Shown here piece after piece: positions 1 to 10,611 of a stretch of 64,000 bases of DNA. The number at the start of each line of letters is the position of its first letter. The stretch's first letter is position 1. Source of the DNA: Amphibalanus amphitrite (taxonomy: Eukaryota > Arthropoda > Thecostraca > Balanomorpha > Balanidae); assembly GCF_019059575.1 (NCBI RefSeq), contig NW_024882027.1, positions 372,001-436,000 of the forward strand. The letters run 5' to 3'. The notes below the pieces were generated by a model. It ran no database searches. It was not told the origin of the DNA and saw only the letters and a list, made by a program, of their open reading frames with translations. The position numbers were made by a program, and so were the translations under genes.

Positions 1-3000
1 GCTAGGCCGCCCCTATCCCACGTCGCCTGCAGTTGACAGACCACGCTGTTTTTTTAGAGTATGCACCGTTCGAAGCGAACCGGCACTCCGGTGGAAGCGA
101 CCGGCAGAGACGGCACCGCTGCTCGGTTCGCTTGTTAACAGTCGGGCTCTGTCTCAAAACGTGCCCTAGAGCTTTGTAACACCGCTTGTCGGCTGTAAGA
201 AAGGCCGTGCGAATAGACAGGCGGCTCTCATTGTGCTGCGCCTATTGATATTCTTCTGCACAAAACAATGTCAGAACGGGGCGCTGGCGCTGCATATGTG
301 AATTTTCCTCCGCTCTTTTCAGGTAAAAGTGAAACGCACCACAATGGCCAACGTGCGCGTAGGCAAATGACCCTCAGCTGCACGACACGTCCGCCCAATG
401 GAAAGGAAATAGTCGACACAATGCGCAGGTGACATAAATATTTCGTTAGGCCACGTTTCTTCCACCGAAACGGGTCGTGTCGACGCCTTTTTACGGCCAA
501 TTTAGATGGAACGACAACGCTATCGCTGTATGCTCCATTGGCGTCTAATGCTGCGCACGTGAAACTGGGCCAGGTAAACAGTACGTCGGTGCGGGCCGGG
601 TCGGCCCGGGACGCGGCGTTTCCCGTTCCCACAATGGCCCGTATATGGGGAGCTGCAACGGCCTGCGTTGCCTTGAGCCGCTGTGTGTTGAACATGCGGG
701 TGTGCGGTGGGTGGGTGTCGATTGCGGAATAAAAGCTGGTGGAACGGTATAACGTTTGATGAATATTGTATTACAAGATGCCGTGATATCACTTGACATA
801 CACGAATGAGCAGGAATCGCCCATTAGTAAATTGTTTTCAGCACGAATTATTCTAACATTTATGCCGTGCAGCAATTTAAATGCTCGGCCAAAACACATG
901 CCTGAGGGACAACAAAGTCAGTCAGTATTCCTAGCGCTGCACCGTGATGGTTCGGACAGCCACATGTGGTTTCGCAGCTGTGAGGGCACCCCGACAAAGT
1001 CTGATGACTACCGCTCTGTCAGAGGGGCCATTCAGGCCAATGACAGAGCTACTGGCGGTGCTGACTTATTGAGTGGTGCCATTCAGGTGTTGGGAGGGGA
1101 GCTGGTAAGCCTGAGGAGGGATGGGGACAGAGGCGGCTCTGAAGGCACCACATGGCTCGAGCTAAGCACATGGCTCCTCGCAGGAAGACGACCGGGTCGT
1201 GGCGACATACCGGAGCAGTACGGTCGCTGACTGGTAAATGACCAGTGACCGTGCGCTGTTGACCGCAGGCTCTAATCAAGTCACTGACAACTGGTTACTG
1301 ACTGTTGATTGCTGACTTCAGACTGCTGCCAATTTGAACTCAATACTGGTGGCTTACTGCAGATAGCAAAATTGCTAATGCTGGCCTATTATACCTATCC
1401 TGATGAGTGATTTCTGCTGTCTGCTGCCTGTCGATTGCCGACTGCTGACTGCTGCCTTCATTTCGACTCACTGACTACGGCCCAACGACAGCCAGCGGCC
1501 GAGACGCTGGCTGTCCTGGCTTCTGAGGCGTGCCGCCCATACCGGGCATTCTCTCGAGTCCCGCCGTCGTCCGCTAACGTACCGTACTTCCCTCCCCGCA
1601 GGCACGGCGAGCCGTCACGCCACATCCGTCATCCGTCATCCGTCATCCGTCAACGACCGACGCTGCGTCGACGGGACGACCTCTGGTCACTCCACGGGGC
1701 CCTGAGGGCGAGCGTCGGAGGCGGAATCTCGCCCCCTGTGAGTGAGTACCATTTATATGATTTACGTCGAATATAACACCGAGCGACTGAATGTCCATAA
1801 ATTGTGCGGTATTTACGAGCGGCGTCAGCATGGTTCCCCTGCGCTGAACATCACTGAATGGCGGTCAAATGGGGTAACGTTCTGCGCCGGCGGCGGCTCG
1901 AAAGGCGGCCCCGAATAGTCGACATCAAAGGCGCTCCGGTGTCAGCAGTCACCGCGCCGCAGAGCAGGCGGAGACGGGAACAAAAGTTTGTCTCCGTCAT
2001 CACGGAAGCGGTTGAGACGCGCCGGGCTTTTGTCTCCGCTCTGTGGGGCTGCGTCAGAGTATACAGAGCAAGGGATGCGGGTTTCGTTCTGTTTGACGGC
2101 GTCCCTTCAGAAGGGCGGGCCGCCCCATGCTGGCGGGGCGCCGTCGGGGGCGTCCAAAGGGCGCTCTGTGTCGGCGGCCCGGCCCGACGCGACGGGGCCC
2201 AGCGGGTCGTCCACCGCCCGTTTGGTATGCACAGGCGGCCGGTATTCGCGTCACCGTATCCTGATTACGGAGAGCCGAGCGGGCCGCCGCCGGCAGCGGC
2301 GATCCATTCAGGCTCGACTCGCCTTCATTATCCACCGCCGGCGCTGCAAGCGCAGATTGTATCCCCAGTGAAATATTGTTATGTTTACATTAGTATCAGC
2401 GCCACTCTGCCTAAATCTGTTTTTCATGCAGGATGCATACCATTAATAACAGTAATAGGTTTTACGTTACACTTGATCTCAATGGGCCATTCGAAGGCGG
2501 CGCATACATGATTGCCGTTCAATTTGGCCGGTCGTGTCTCGATCTTGGGCGATGCTCCTAATAGCCATGAGAACTCGGTGCTTCCACCGGCCAGCTTTCC
2601 CATTTCGGTCAGGAAACTCCCATGGAATTCTCTGCTAGATGTGGTGACTAAGCCCGTCTATAGCCCTATCTATTCCCGGAATAGCCACTGCTGGAATAGG
2701 TTATTGCCGCCCGTAAATTCGGCTTGCCCGCTCCCCGATGGCTTGTTATTTGAGGTTGGCTGGCCGTAGGCGCGCTGCGATAGCCAGCTCTGCGCAGCGC
2801 TCGCCGCCGCTGCATAATAGCTGAAATTTGTCTAATGGCCAACATTCAAGCAAAATACTCGTGAAATATGCGCTTAAAAGTGCCCATTGAGGCGCTATTT
2901 TACAAGGCAGAATAACAGTATTTAGGACGACAGAACCGCGGCATTAAACACCAGCATTAAGGTAGTTTATTACGTAAAAGATCTATGAAAAAATGACGAG

Positions 3001-4396
3001 CTGGATTGGACCATTATGTTCTTTCCTAGCGCTGCCCGCGTATGTAGGTTATGGTCTTCTGGCCGCAATTTCGGCACAAATTGCCCGCTCAGCCAGTGGG
3101 TTTGTTGCCGGCTGAGACCCGCATGCGGCATCGTAATACAACCCTGATATTGCACATATGTAGTGTAGCAGAGACCGATCGGAGCAGCGCAGGCTTACGA
3201 GAGAAATACCGCCTGCGCCAGCAATGCTTTGGAATTGAAAGTCGCAGCCTGCATCGCGATTAATACTATTCACTCGCTTTGCAACACCATACATTTCCAT
3301 TAACTTATAGTCACATAACAATTCATCATTTCGTTGCGGTCGATCGACAGAGAAAATGAATGATAAATCTTTCGATGAATGAGAACTAGAAGATATCTTT
3401 CACACGCTGCATAAATAAGCCAACAACTTCACGGAACCAGTAGAGAGTCTCTGCGGGTATGCCAGCAAATTACACATAAAGTACACAAACCGTCACCAAA
3501 CGCATGGGTAATTCTGCCTCAATTAGAGAAACTTAATTAGATTTGTAGACATAACTTAGGCTCGTGCCAAATATTTGTTATTTTAATTTCATGAGCTAGT
3601 CCAGCGCCTTGAAACTAACATTACGCAAAGTCAAATTACATAAACTGCTATGGCGAAGCGCAATAAAACAAGCTTAGCATGTTTTATTAGAAGTATGAAT
3701 AACCTGTTGCTCATTTCTATCAGAAATAGAAAAAATAAACCAATATATATTCGGGCGTGGCCCTTCTTCAGTGGTACAAGATCACAATAAAACAAGAGAG
3801 ACGTATGTGACACACATGAGGCAAAATACAATATTTTGAATCAAATCACTCACAGATATTTTGCATGCGCTTCCAAGATAGGCGTCGATCTAGATTTAGA
3901 TAGTAATAAATAGCTAATAAATGGTGGCACAGTACATACATATGGCACATATATACATATATATAGGTACAGTTCAATACGATACAGGTAAGCTCGGTTT
4001 GCATAACAACGTTTATATGCCTAGATAGGTCATTTTAACGAATCATCGTCCTGTACATCGGGGCATGATATTCGCCATAGCTTATACTGTCACCATAGCC
4101 TATACCAAGAATAGCACTTTGTATAACATTGCTAACTATTCGACATCAGCCTCATCAGACATCAGACAGTATGGTCACTGTTATGTGTTTGTGAGTTCGA
4201 GTGCATGAGCGTAAGTGTAGGTGTGTGTGTGGGGGGGGGGGGGGCTATGTTTGTGTATGTGTTAATCGTGGATATGTAAGTGAATATGTAAGTGAAGATT
4301 GGGGGATGAATGGGTAAAAGCAAGAAAGAGTAAGGGAATTAGTCCCGACGATGTGTGAGTGAAGGCGTCAAATAATGTGATCTAATCAAAATCTAA
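1..4396. other. no gene recognised
   Basis: Short chance frames only, none with family motifs. There is a CCGTCAT tandem tract at 1623-1651, a TGACTGCTG-like degenerate stretch at about 1225-1450, AT-rich sequence with TATA repeats near 3950-3965, and a TG run passing into a 14-15-base G run at about 4219-4244. Confidence 0.6.
1623..1651. repeat. (CATCCGT)n short tandem repeat
   Basis: Four copies of a 7-bp unit, CATCCGT. Confidence 0.85.
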
Positions 4397-4401
4397 GTAT
4401 G

Positions 4402-4638
4402 TGTGGCTTGATAGTTTCCTCGCGTTGTGTCTTTTTCTTAATAAACTTAATGACTTAAATGAGAAACAACTAAGAACTTCAAATTCTCTGTCATTTCTGT
4501 ATTTTCTTAACATTTTCACTGATAAGCCATTTTTATGACTCACGCGTCCTCACTCTGGGGCACCTCTCAGCCACTCACATAAAATAAGTTCATTCACCCG
4601 CCACACTTTCAATAAAAACAGTTCTTTTCTCATCAACA
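4402..4638 (-). repeat. 3' LTR of the BEL/Pao element
   Basis: 237-bp repeat matching 10370-10606. It is preceded on the minus strand by the polypurine tract at 4639-4648 and followed by the target duplication GTATG at 4397-4401. Confidence 0.92.
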
Positions 4639-4648
4639 TTTCCCCCCG
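4639..4648 (-). other. polypurine tract of the BEL/Pao element
   Basis: CGGGGGGAAA on the minus strand, directly adjoining the 3' LTR. This is where the plus-strand primer of LTR retrotransposons is expected. Confidence 0.8.
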
Positions 4649-4722
4649 ACACTGAATGAGCACGTCATTCAGAACACTACGTGCCGGAACATCGACCGGC
4701 CATTCATGAGCTCTCAGTTACT

Positions 4723-7700
4723 TCAGTTGTCTAGCTCCAGTCGCACGATCTTGGTGACCGGTCGTTTGTACACACCCTTCCGCGTGTTCACCTCCACGAC
4801 GCGGACGAGGCCGTCCTGACCGGGGAACGTTCTGGCGACTCTGCCCAGGGGCCACGAGCCTCGAGGCACCGATGAGTCTGCGATCAGCACCATCTCTCCT
4901 TCACGCAGATTGCGTGACATCTCCGTCCACTTCTGTCTTGTCTGAAGACTTGGTAAGTATTCTCTGATCCAGCGCCGCCAGAACTCTGTGTTCAGCTGCT
5001 GGAGTCGACGCCACCTTTTTCTGGCGTTCTCGGGCGTGTCAGCGTCTTCAGAGCAGATATCCAGCTGGGTGTGACCGAGCAGGAACGCTGCCGGGGTGAG
5101 CGGTGGCGCATCAGACGGGTCAGATGAGACCGCGGTCAGTGGCCTGGTGTTCAGAAGCGCCTCCGCGCGGCAGAACGCGGTCATCAGTTCTTCATCTGTC
5201 AGATGGGCGGCTTCTAAAGTTCTTCGTAGTGCCCGCTTCGCACTTTTTACCATCGCCTCGCAGCCACCATTGAAATGAGGCGCTCCCGGAGGAATGAACT
5301 TCCAGTCTATGTAGAAGTGAGCGGTTTGTCTCTTGATCACTTCTTGGTCCAGAGCTCCGACTAGCTTCCGTAGCTCGCGACTTGCTCCAACAAAATTCTT
5401 CCCGTTGTCGGAGATGATCTCAGACGGCCTCCCTCTTCGAGCGATGAATCTCAGGAATGCTCGCAGAAAACTGTCAGTGTCGAGTCCGCAGGCCATCTCC
5501 AGGTGCACCGCTCTACTCTGTAAGCACAGGAAGACGCAGAGGTAGCGTTTCAGCCGAGTCTTCCCTCTTCCCTGTCTGGTCTCGAACGGTCCTGCGAAGT
5601 CCAACGCGCAGTGACTGAACGCGCGGCAGGAATACATCACTTCAGCTCCAGTCTTCGGCGCAATCATCTGCTTCTCTGGCTTCTTGGATCTCTTGATGCA
5701 CTCTGTACAAGATCTGATGCATTTCTTGACTTCTTCTCTGGCACTTATCACCCAGAACCGCTGGCGAAGTTCCGATATGGTGTGCTCAACGCCGAGCTCG
5801 TGTTCACCCTGCTCATGCACATGACGTACCAGGAGACGGGTCACTTGATGGCCCTTTGGGAGAAGCACTGGGTGCTTCACATCAAATGGCAAGTCGCTTC
5901 TCTGGAGGCGTCCGCCGACTCGCAGTAGTCCATGGTCATCTACAATCGGACACAGTCTGCGGATGCTGCTGCTTTTGAAGACTTGACCCTGTTTGCTTTC
6001 ACCGGACGGGACTGCGACTTGTGCTTCCAGCTGTCTTCGCTCCTTGGCAAAACATTCCTGAGCTCGCAGGAGCCAGAATGTCTCTGCAGAAGACATCTCC
6101 CGCCTGTCCAGTGATGATGATGTGCCGTCGTTGTGTTCATCTGGGCACTCTCCTCTTGTTAGTCTCTTCAGTTTCTCGATAAACCTTAGAACCCACGCCG
6201 TCACCCTGACCAGCCTCATCCAGCTTGAGAAGTGACTTGGGTGTAGCCGGAGGTCATCTTGAGTTTCTTTGATCAGAGTGCTGTGTACTGTCTTCGTCTT
6301 CTTCATCTCGCTCCTGTCGAATGGCTCTGATTGTAGATCTCTTGGCATTGGCCAGTTTTCTCGCTCTTCCACAAGAAATGCAGGGCCCGACCACCACAGG
6401 TCACTGGACTTCAGAACTTCCAGTGTTACGCCTCTGCTGGGAAGATCTGCTGGGTTTTGATTTCCGGGAACATGCTGCCATTGCTCAGGATCTGTCACTT
6501 CCCGAATCTCTGATATCCGATGCGCCACGAACGACTGGAACTGCTTGACTTCATTTCTGATCCAACAGAGCACGTTGATGGAGTCAGACCAGAACAGCAC
6601 ATCTGATATCTGGATCCTGAATGCTGCACAGGCCTTCTTCGCCAGTCGCAGACCCAGGAGGGCAGCCATCAGCTCAAGACGAGGGATGCTGACCTTTCTA
6701 GAGCGTGGGGTGACTCTGACTCTTGCTAGAGCCAATCTTGCGGCAACGCCATCTTCACTTGTGGTCACGACGTAGACTGCGGCTGCATATGCCTGCTCAG
6801 AGGCATCTGAGAAGGCGTGTAGCTTCTGAGCTGTAGCCTTGGAGAAGGGGTGGATGCATCGGGGCACTAATAAAGAGCTCACGCGCTCCAGCTCCGTCAC
6901 CCATTCCGCCCACTTGCGCTTCATGTCGGCGGGCAGCTCATCGTCCCATTGAAGACCTCGGGACCAAGTTTCCTGGAATAGGATCTTGCTTCGGACGGTA
7001 AATGGACTCATCAAGCATAGAGGATCGAAGATGGCTGCGAGCGTCTTGAGACAGATCCTCTTGGTAGGCTTTGGCGTCATGTTCTTCTGAATGGTAGCAT
7101 TGCTGCTAATGCTCAGCTTGTCTTCATCCGCATTCCAAACGACTCCAAGTGCATTGGCACGAGTTTGAGGGCCATCTTCGATAGTGAAACTTGACTCTTT
7201 GGCTCGCTCTTCTTCTGGTATGCTGTCCGTCACTGAGCTGCTACTGCTTCTCCATTTTCTTATCTTCATGCCGGCCAACTGCATCAGCTCTGTGAGTTGC
7301 TTTCTGGCTTCCTTCGCTTCATCTTCACTTTCGAATGAGACGAGGGCATCGTCCATGTAGAACGAGTCCTTGATCGTGTTGGAAGCGAGAGGATATCGTG
7401 AAGCGTGCTGCTTGGCATTCTCCTTCATCGCGAACTGGGCTGCAAATGGTGCTGCAGCGTTTCCGAACAGCCACCTTTGTGCTTCATAGATATCTGGCTC
7501 TCTTCCAGCTTCGCAGTTGCGCCAGAGCACACGATGGAACTTCTGATCACCATCGGGTAGCTTCACCTGGAGAAACATCTCCGCGACGTCTCCAGTCAGA
7601 GCGATCGCATGACGGCGAAATCCCAGCAGGACTTCTATCAGGTCGTTACAGATGGATGGTCCAGGATAGAGTTCATCGTTCAGACTTCTCCCTTCAAATT

Positions 7701-10281
7701 TTGCAGCTGCATCGTACACTACCCGTATCTTCGTCGTGGCGCGATCTTCCTTTACTACCGGGAAGTGGGGCAAGAACCAGCCGTCTAAGGATGCAGCCTC
7801 TCTATCTTCAGGTACGATCTTCTTAAGGTATCCTTTAGATACGTAATCTTCAAAATTCGCATTGTACTTTTCTAGAAGAGACCTGTCTTCATTCTTTATC
7901 AGGCTCTGCTCAGTTTTTCTTAATCGGCTCACAGCGTATCCGAAGTTTCCACTCAACTCGGGCTGATCACGACGCCAAGGTACTGCTACCTCATATCGCT
8001 CGCCGTCGTACTTGAGTGAGTCTTGTGCCTTCTTAAGTGCGGACTTTTCCTCATACGAGAGAATCTTCTCATTCTCGTTTCTCACTCCGAGTAGTTCCAA
8101 GTCGGTCATAGCATGGATGGCGTCTATTTCATCCTGATTGTTCACTGATACGTGAGTCCGTAGCGTCTTGCTGAAGTTTTTCTTCTTCGCATCTTCCACA
8201 GGCCCGAAGGCTGTCCAGCCGAGCGGGGTTTTCACTCCCACAGGTTCATGTGCTTCGCCTTGTCTTGTCTCCAGAGGAAGGAACAGCGACGTCGTAGAAG
8301 CCGTCAGTCCGATCAGCATATCGATCCCCTGTCTTCGTGAAACGTTGGGGAAAGATATGTTCTTCAGATGGTTCCACTTGCTCTTCGTCATGTTCCAGTC
8401 AATTTTGGCTGAAGCGCTGGAGAGGTCATTAATGACGTACACGCCAATGCTGGTCTTGAACGGGCCGATTGTGGAACACATTTCCACCTCCGACTTCTTC
8501 ATGTTCACTTGACTGCTGCCTTCCACTGTTCCCAGCTCAAACTGCTCTGGAACACCCTGGAGACCCAGCTCCTTAGAAGCGGCGTCCGTCAAGAAACTGG
8601 CATCCGAGCATGGATCCAGCAGGGCGTTGACGATAAGAGATCGTCCATTCGCCTTCACCTTCACGGGAACTGTCTGAAAAACGACGCGGCCTGAGTTCTG
8701 AGTCGCTGAAGCAGCGGTCCGATGAGTTAGCTCCCCTTCATGCTGTTCCTGAACTGGCAGTCTGGCAGTAGTATGACTTTGTGTCATCGCAGGGGTAGAA
8801 TCACCGCGAGTCGCGTGGAGAAGACTATGATGGCTGCCACCGCATCCTGCCACTTGACATCCTGGGAACTTCCTGCAGCTTAATCCACGATGAGTGCCAG
8901 CCAGACAGCGAAAACATATTCGCTTCGTCTTGCAGTAGCTGTACCGGCTGCCGACTGTCCACTTCTGGAACAGTGGGCAATCTGGAAGTTGGTGTTCTTT
9001 CTCGCAATAGAGACAGCTTGATGCCCCATGTTGGCTCTGTCTCTCTGTCTTGGTACTCCAGGTCTTCTTCATTTTCCTGGGAGAGTTCGTCTCTTCCTTC
9101 TTCATTCGGGAGCTGCTTGACATTTCTAGAGCTTCTTGTTCGTATTGGGCTTCTTCTGTGAGCCAGGTGGCGAACATCTTCAGATTGTCCTTCGCTCTTT
9201 GTCCTTGGATCCATCTTCGGTAGTTCTTCAGAAATGTCACATGTAGCTTTTCTTTGACGAGGATGTAGTAGGCGGACACGTCGGCCAAATCGCCTGCTGA
9301 GCCATGCTCTTCAAGATTTGTCACCAGGCTTTGAACCCGATCAGCGAGTTCCTCCAAATCTCTCGTAGCGCCCGGACGGACTGGCCTGATGCTCCGAATC
9401 TCCTCCAGCTGATGCCTGATCCGTCTGCTGACGCCGCCGTACTTGCGTTCCAGCTCTGCCATGGCCTTCGTGAACCCAATGTCTGACGGTCTGTACCTGT
9501 CTACTAGTTTCAGAGCGTCACCTGCGAGACAGTTCTTGAGTTGCATCATTTTAAATTTTCCAGGAACGTTTTCGATGGTTACAAAGGCGTCAAACGTAGC
9601 TCGCCAGTCCTCGTATCTGTTTGTCTCGCCTGTAAAGACTGGAAGCTGTGGTCTCTTCAGTCCGTAGTTCGCCCAGTCGACCTTCACTCTCTCGTTATCT
9701 CGTGGCGACCGAGTGCTGTGACGTCGACCTTCGACTTCAGGTGAGGCTGCTTGCTCTTCTGGTTGCTGAAGCGCATCAGTTTCTTCAGTGACTGACTGAT
9801 GCGACTCCGTTTCGTGCCTCAGGGCCTTCGTCTCGTTGCTACGCTTGTCTAGAGCTGCAGAAACTACAGTTCTCACTGATTTATTTGCCAGCCGCAGAGT
9901 CTTGGATATTTCTCGCTGAATATCGTCGTATTCTTCCCACGGATCTTCATCCTCCTCTTGTCCACTAGACATCTTGTTGGCCATCTCTTCCACTATGTTC
10001 AACAACTCATCGCTTGCCTTGTCTAGCTCAGAACCTATCTGCGAGATCTGCGAGACAGTTAGCTCACTGGTTTCAATCAGTGAATGCAGTCTGTTCTGTC
10101 CATCGCGTAGATCCCGAAGTAGTCTCGACTTCTTTCTTCTTAAATTCACTTCAGTTGTCCTCACATGGCTTTCTGTAGAAGTGGTAGTTGACATTGTCCC
10201 TTCAGTTCCATCCGTTACTTCTTCTTGATTCTGACTGGTTTCAGCTTCACCTTGCTGCGTCTTCTTGCGCCTGTTACCCAT
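4723..10281 (-). CDS. BEL/Pao gag-pol polyprotein, 1852 residues
   Basis: One open frame. Parts in order: a charged, coiled-coil-rich Gag region of the kind BEL/Pao elements carry (about residues 1-420), a cysteine/histidine zinc-knuckle-like stretch (about 420-490), an aspartic protease domain (about 530-690), reverse transcriptase (about 800-1080, with the YMDD box near 975), RNase H (about 1130-1270), integrase with zinc-binding and catalytic parts (about 1450-1720), and a basic C-terminal tail domain typical of Pao-type polyproteins (about 1760-1852). This order separates BEL/Pao from Copia, where integrase precedes RT. No separate envelope is present. The frame looks whole. Confidence 0.95.
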   Translation of the reverse strand: MGNRRKKTQQGEAETSQNQEEVTDGTEGTMSTTTSTESHVRTTEVNLRRKKSRLLRDLRDGQNRLHSLIETSELTVSQISQIGSELDKASDELLNIVEEMANKMSSGQEEDEDPWEEYDDIQREISKTLRLANKSVRTVVSAALDKRSNETKALRHETESHQSVTEETDALQQPEEQAASPEVEGRRHSTRSPRDNERVKVDWANYGLKRPQLPVFTGETNRYEDWRATFDAFVTIENVPGKFKMMQLKNCLAGDALKLVDRYRPSDIGFTKAMAELERKYGGVSRRIRHQLEEIRSIRPVRPGATRDLEELADRVQSLVTNLEEHGSAGDLADVSAYYILVKEKLHVTFLKNYRRWIQGQRAKDNLKMFATWLTEEAQYEQEALEMSSSSRMKKEETNSPRKMKKTWSTKTERQSQHGASSCLYCEKEHQLPDCPLFQKWTVGSRYSYCKTKRICFRCLAGTHRGLSCRKFPGCQVAGCGGSHHSLLHATRGDSTPAMTQSHTTARLPVQEQHEGELTHRTAASATQNSGRVVFQTVPVKVKANGRSLIVNALLDPCSDASFLTDAASKELGLQGVPEQFELGTVEGSSQVNMKKSEVEMCSTIGPFKTSIGVYVINDLSSASAKIDWNMTKSKWNHLKNISFPNVSRRQGIDMLIGLTASTTSLFLPLETRQGEAHEPVGVKTPLGWTAFGPVEDAKKKNFSKTLRTHVSVNNQDEIDAIHAMTDLELLGVRNENEKILSYEEKSALKKAQDSLKYDGERYEVAVPWRRDQPELSGNFGYAVSRLRKTEQSLIKNEDRSLLEKYNANFEDYVSKGYLKKIVPEDREAASLDGWFLPHFPVVKEDRATTKIRVVYDAAAKFEGRSLNDELYPGPSICNDLIEVLLGFRRHAIALTGDVAEMFLQVKLPDGDQKFHRVLWRNCEAGREPDIYEAQRWLFGNAAAPFAAQFAMKENAKQHASRYPLASNTIKDSFYMDDALVSFESEDEAKEARKQLTELMQLAGMKIRKWRSSSSSVTDSIPEEERAKESSFTIEDGPQTRANALGVVWNADEDKLSISSNATIQKNMTPKPTKRICLKTLAAIFDPLCLMSPFTVRSKILFQETWSRGLQWDDELPADMKRKWAEWVTELERVSSLLVPRCIHPFSKATAQKLHAFSDASEQAYAAAVYVVTTSEDGVAARLALARVRVTPRSRKVSIPRLELMAALLGLRLAKKACAAFRIQISDVLFWSDSINVLCWIRNEVKQFQSFVAHRISEIREVTDPEQWQHVPGNQNPADLPSRGVTLEVLKSSDLWWSGPAFLVEERENWPMPRDLQSEPFDRSEMKKTKTVHSTLIKETQDDLRLHPSHFSSWMRLVRVTAWVLRFIEKLKRLTRGECPDEHNDGTSSSLDRREMSSAETFWLLRAQECFAKERRQLEAQVAVPSGESKQGQVFKSSSIRRLCPIVDDHGLLRVGGRLQRSDLPFDVKHPVLLPKGHQVTRLLVRHVHEQGEHELGVEHTISELRQRFWVISAREEVKKCIRSCTECIKRSKKPEKQMIAPKTGAEVMYSCRAFSHCALDFAGPFETRQGRGKTRLKRYLCVFLCLQSRAVHLEMACGLDTDSFLRAFLRFIARRGRPSEIISDNGKNFVGASRELRKLVGALDQEVIKRQTAHFYIDWKFIPPGAPHFNGGCEAMVKSAKRALRRTLEAAHLTDEELMTAFCRAEALLNTRPLTAVSSDPSDAPPLTPAAFLLGHTQLDICSEDADTPENARKRWRRLQQLNTEFWRRWIREYLPSLQTRQKWTEMSRNLREGEMVLIADSSVPRGSWPLGRVARTFPGQDGLVRVVEVNTRKGVYKRPVTKIVRLELDN

Positions 10282-10369
10282 ACTTAAATCTCGACTTAAT
10301 ATTACTTTAGAATTACATTACGTTACCTAATATCGTAACTCCGAATATCTGGGTCACTTTGCACTAAAA

Positions 10370-10606
10370 TGTGGCTTGATAGTTTCCTCGCGTTGTGTCT
10401 TTTTCTTAATAAACTTAATGACTTAAATGAGAAACAACTAAGAACTTCAAATTCTCTGTCATTTCTGTATTTTCTTAACATTTTCACTGATAAGCCATTT
10501 TTATGACTCACGCGTCCTCACTCTGGGGCACCTCTCAGCCACTCACATAAAATAAGTTCATTCACCCGCCACACTTTCAATAAAAACAGTTCTTTTCTCA
10601 TCAACA
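10370..10606 (-). repeat. 5' LTR of the BEL/Pao element
   Basis: 237 bp, TG...CA ends, at the upstream end of the minus-strand element. It reads the same as the copy at 4402-4638. On the minus strand it carries TTTTTATTG-like A/T-rich words that could serve promoter or polyadenylation functions, which I cannot assign. Confidence 0.92.
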
Positions 10607-10611
10607 GTATG

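Larger units (their letters stand above)
4402..10606 (-). mobile_element. BEL/Pao LTR retrotransposon, apparently whole
   Basis: The element is 6205 bp long, with 237-bp LTRs at 4402-4638 and 10370-10606 that read as identical to each other, begin TG and end CA. It is flanked by the 5-bp target duplication GTATG (4397-4401 and 10607-10611), the usual length for BEL/Pao. A single long reading frame on the minus strand (4723-10281) fills nearly all the interior. A purine-rich tract abuts the downstream LTR. Because the LTRs do not differ by eye, the insertion looks recent. No envelope-like frame is seen. It lies about 18.6 kb from the last coding exon of the PLEKHH-like gene, in a region without recognised genes. 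Confidence 0.95.

Noticed and set aside
1858-2511. 217-codon plus-strand open frame
   Set aside because: GC-rich low-complexity composition, no family motif, overlapping open frames on both strands; a chance frame.
4639-4722. Envelope gene in the BEL/Pao element
   Set aside because: Only 84 bp separate the polyprotein stop from the LTR, too little for any further gene.
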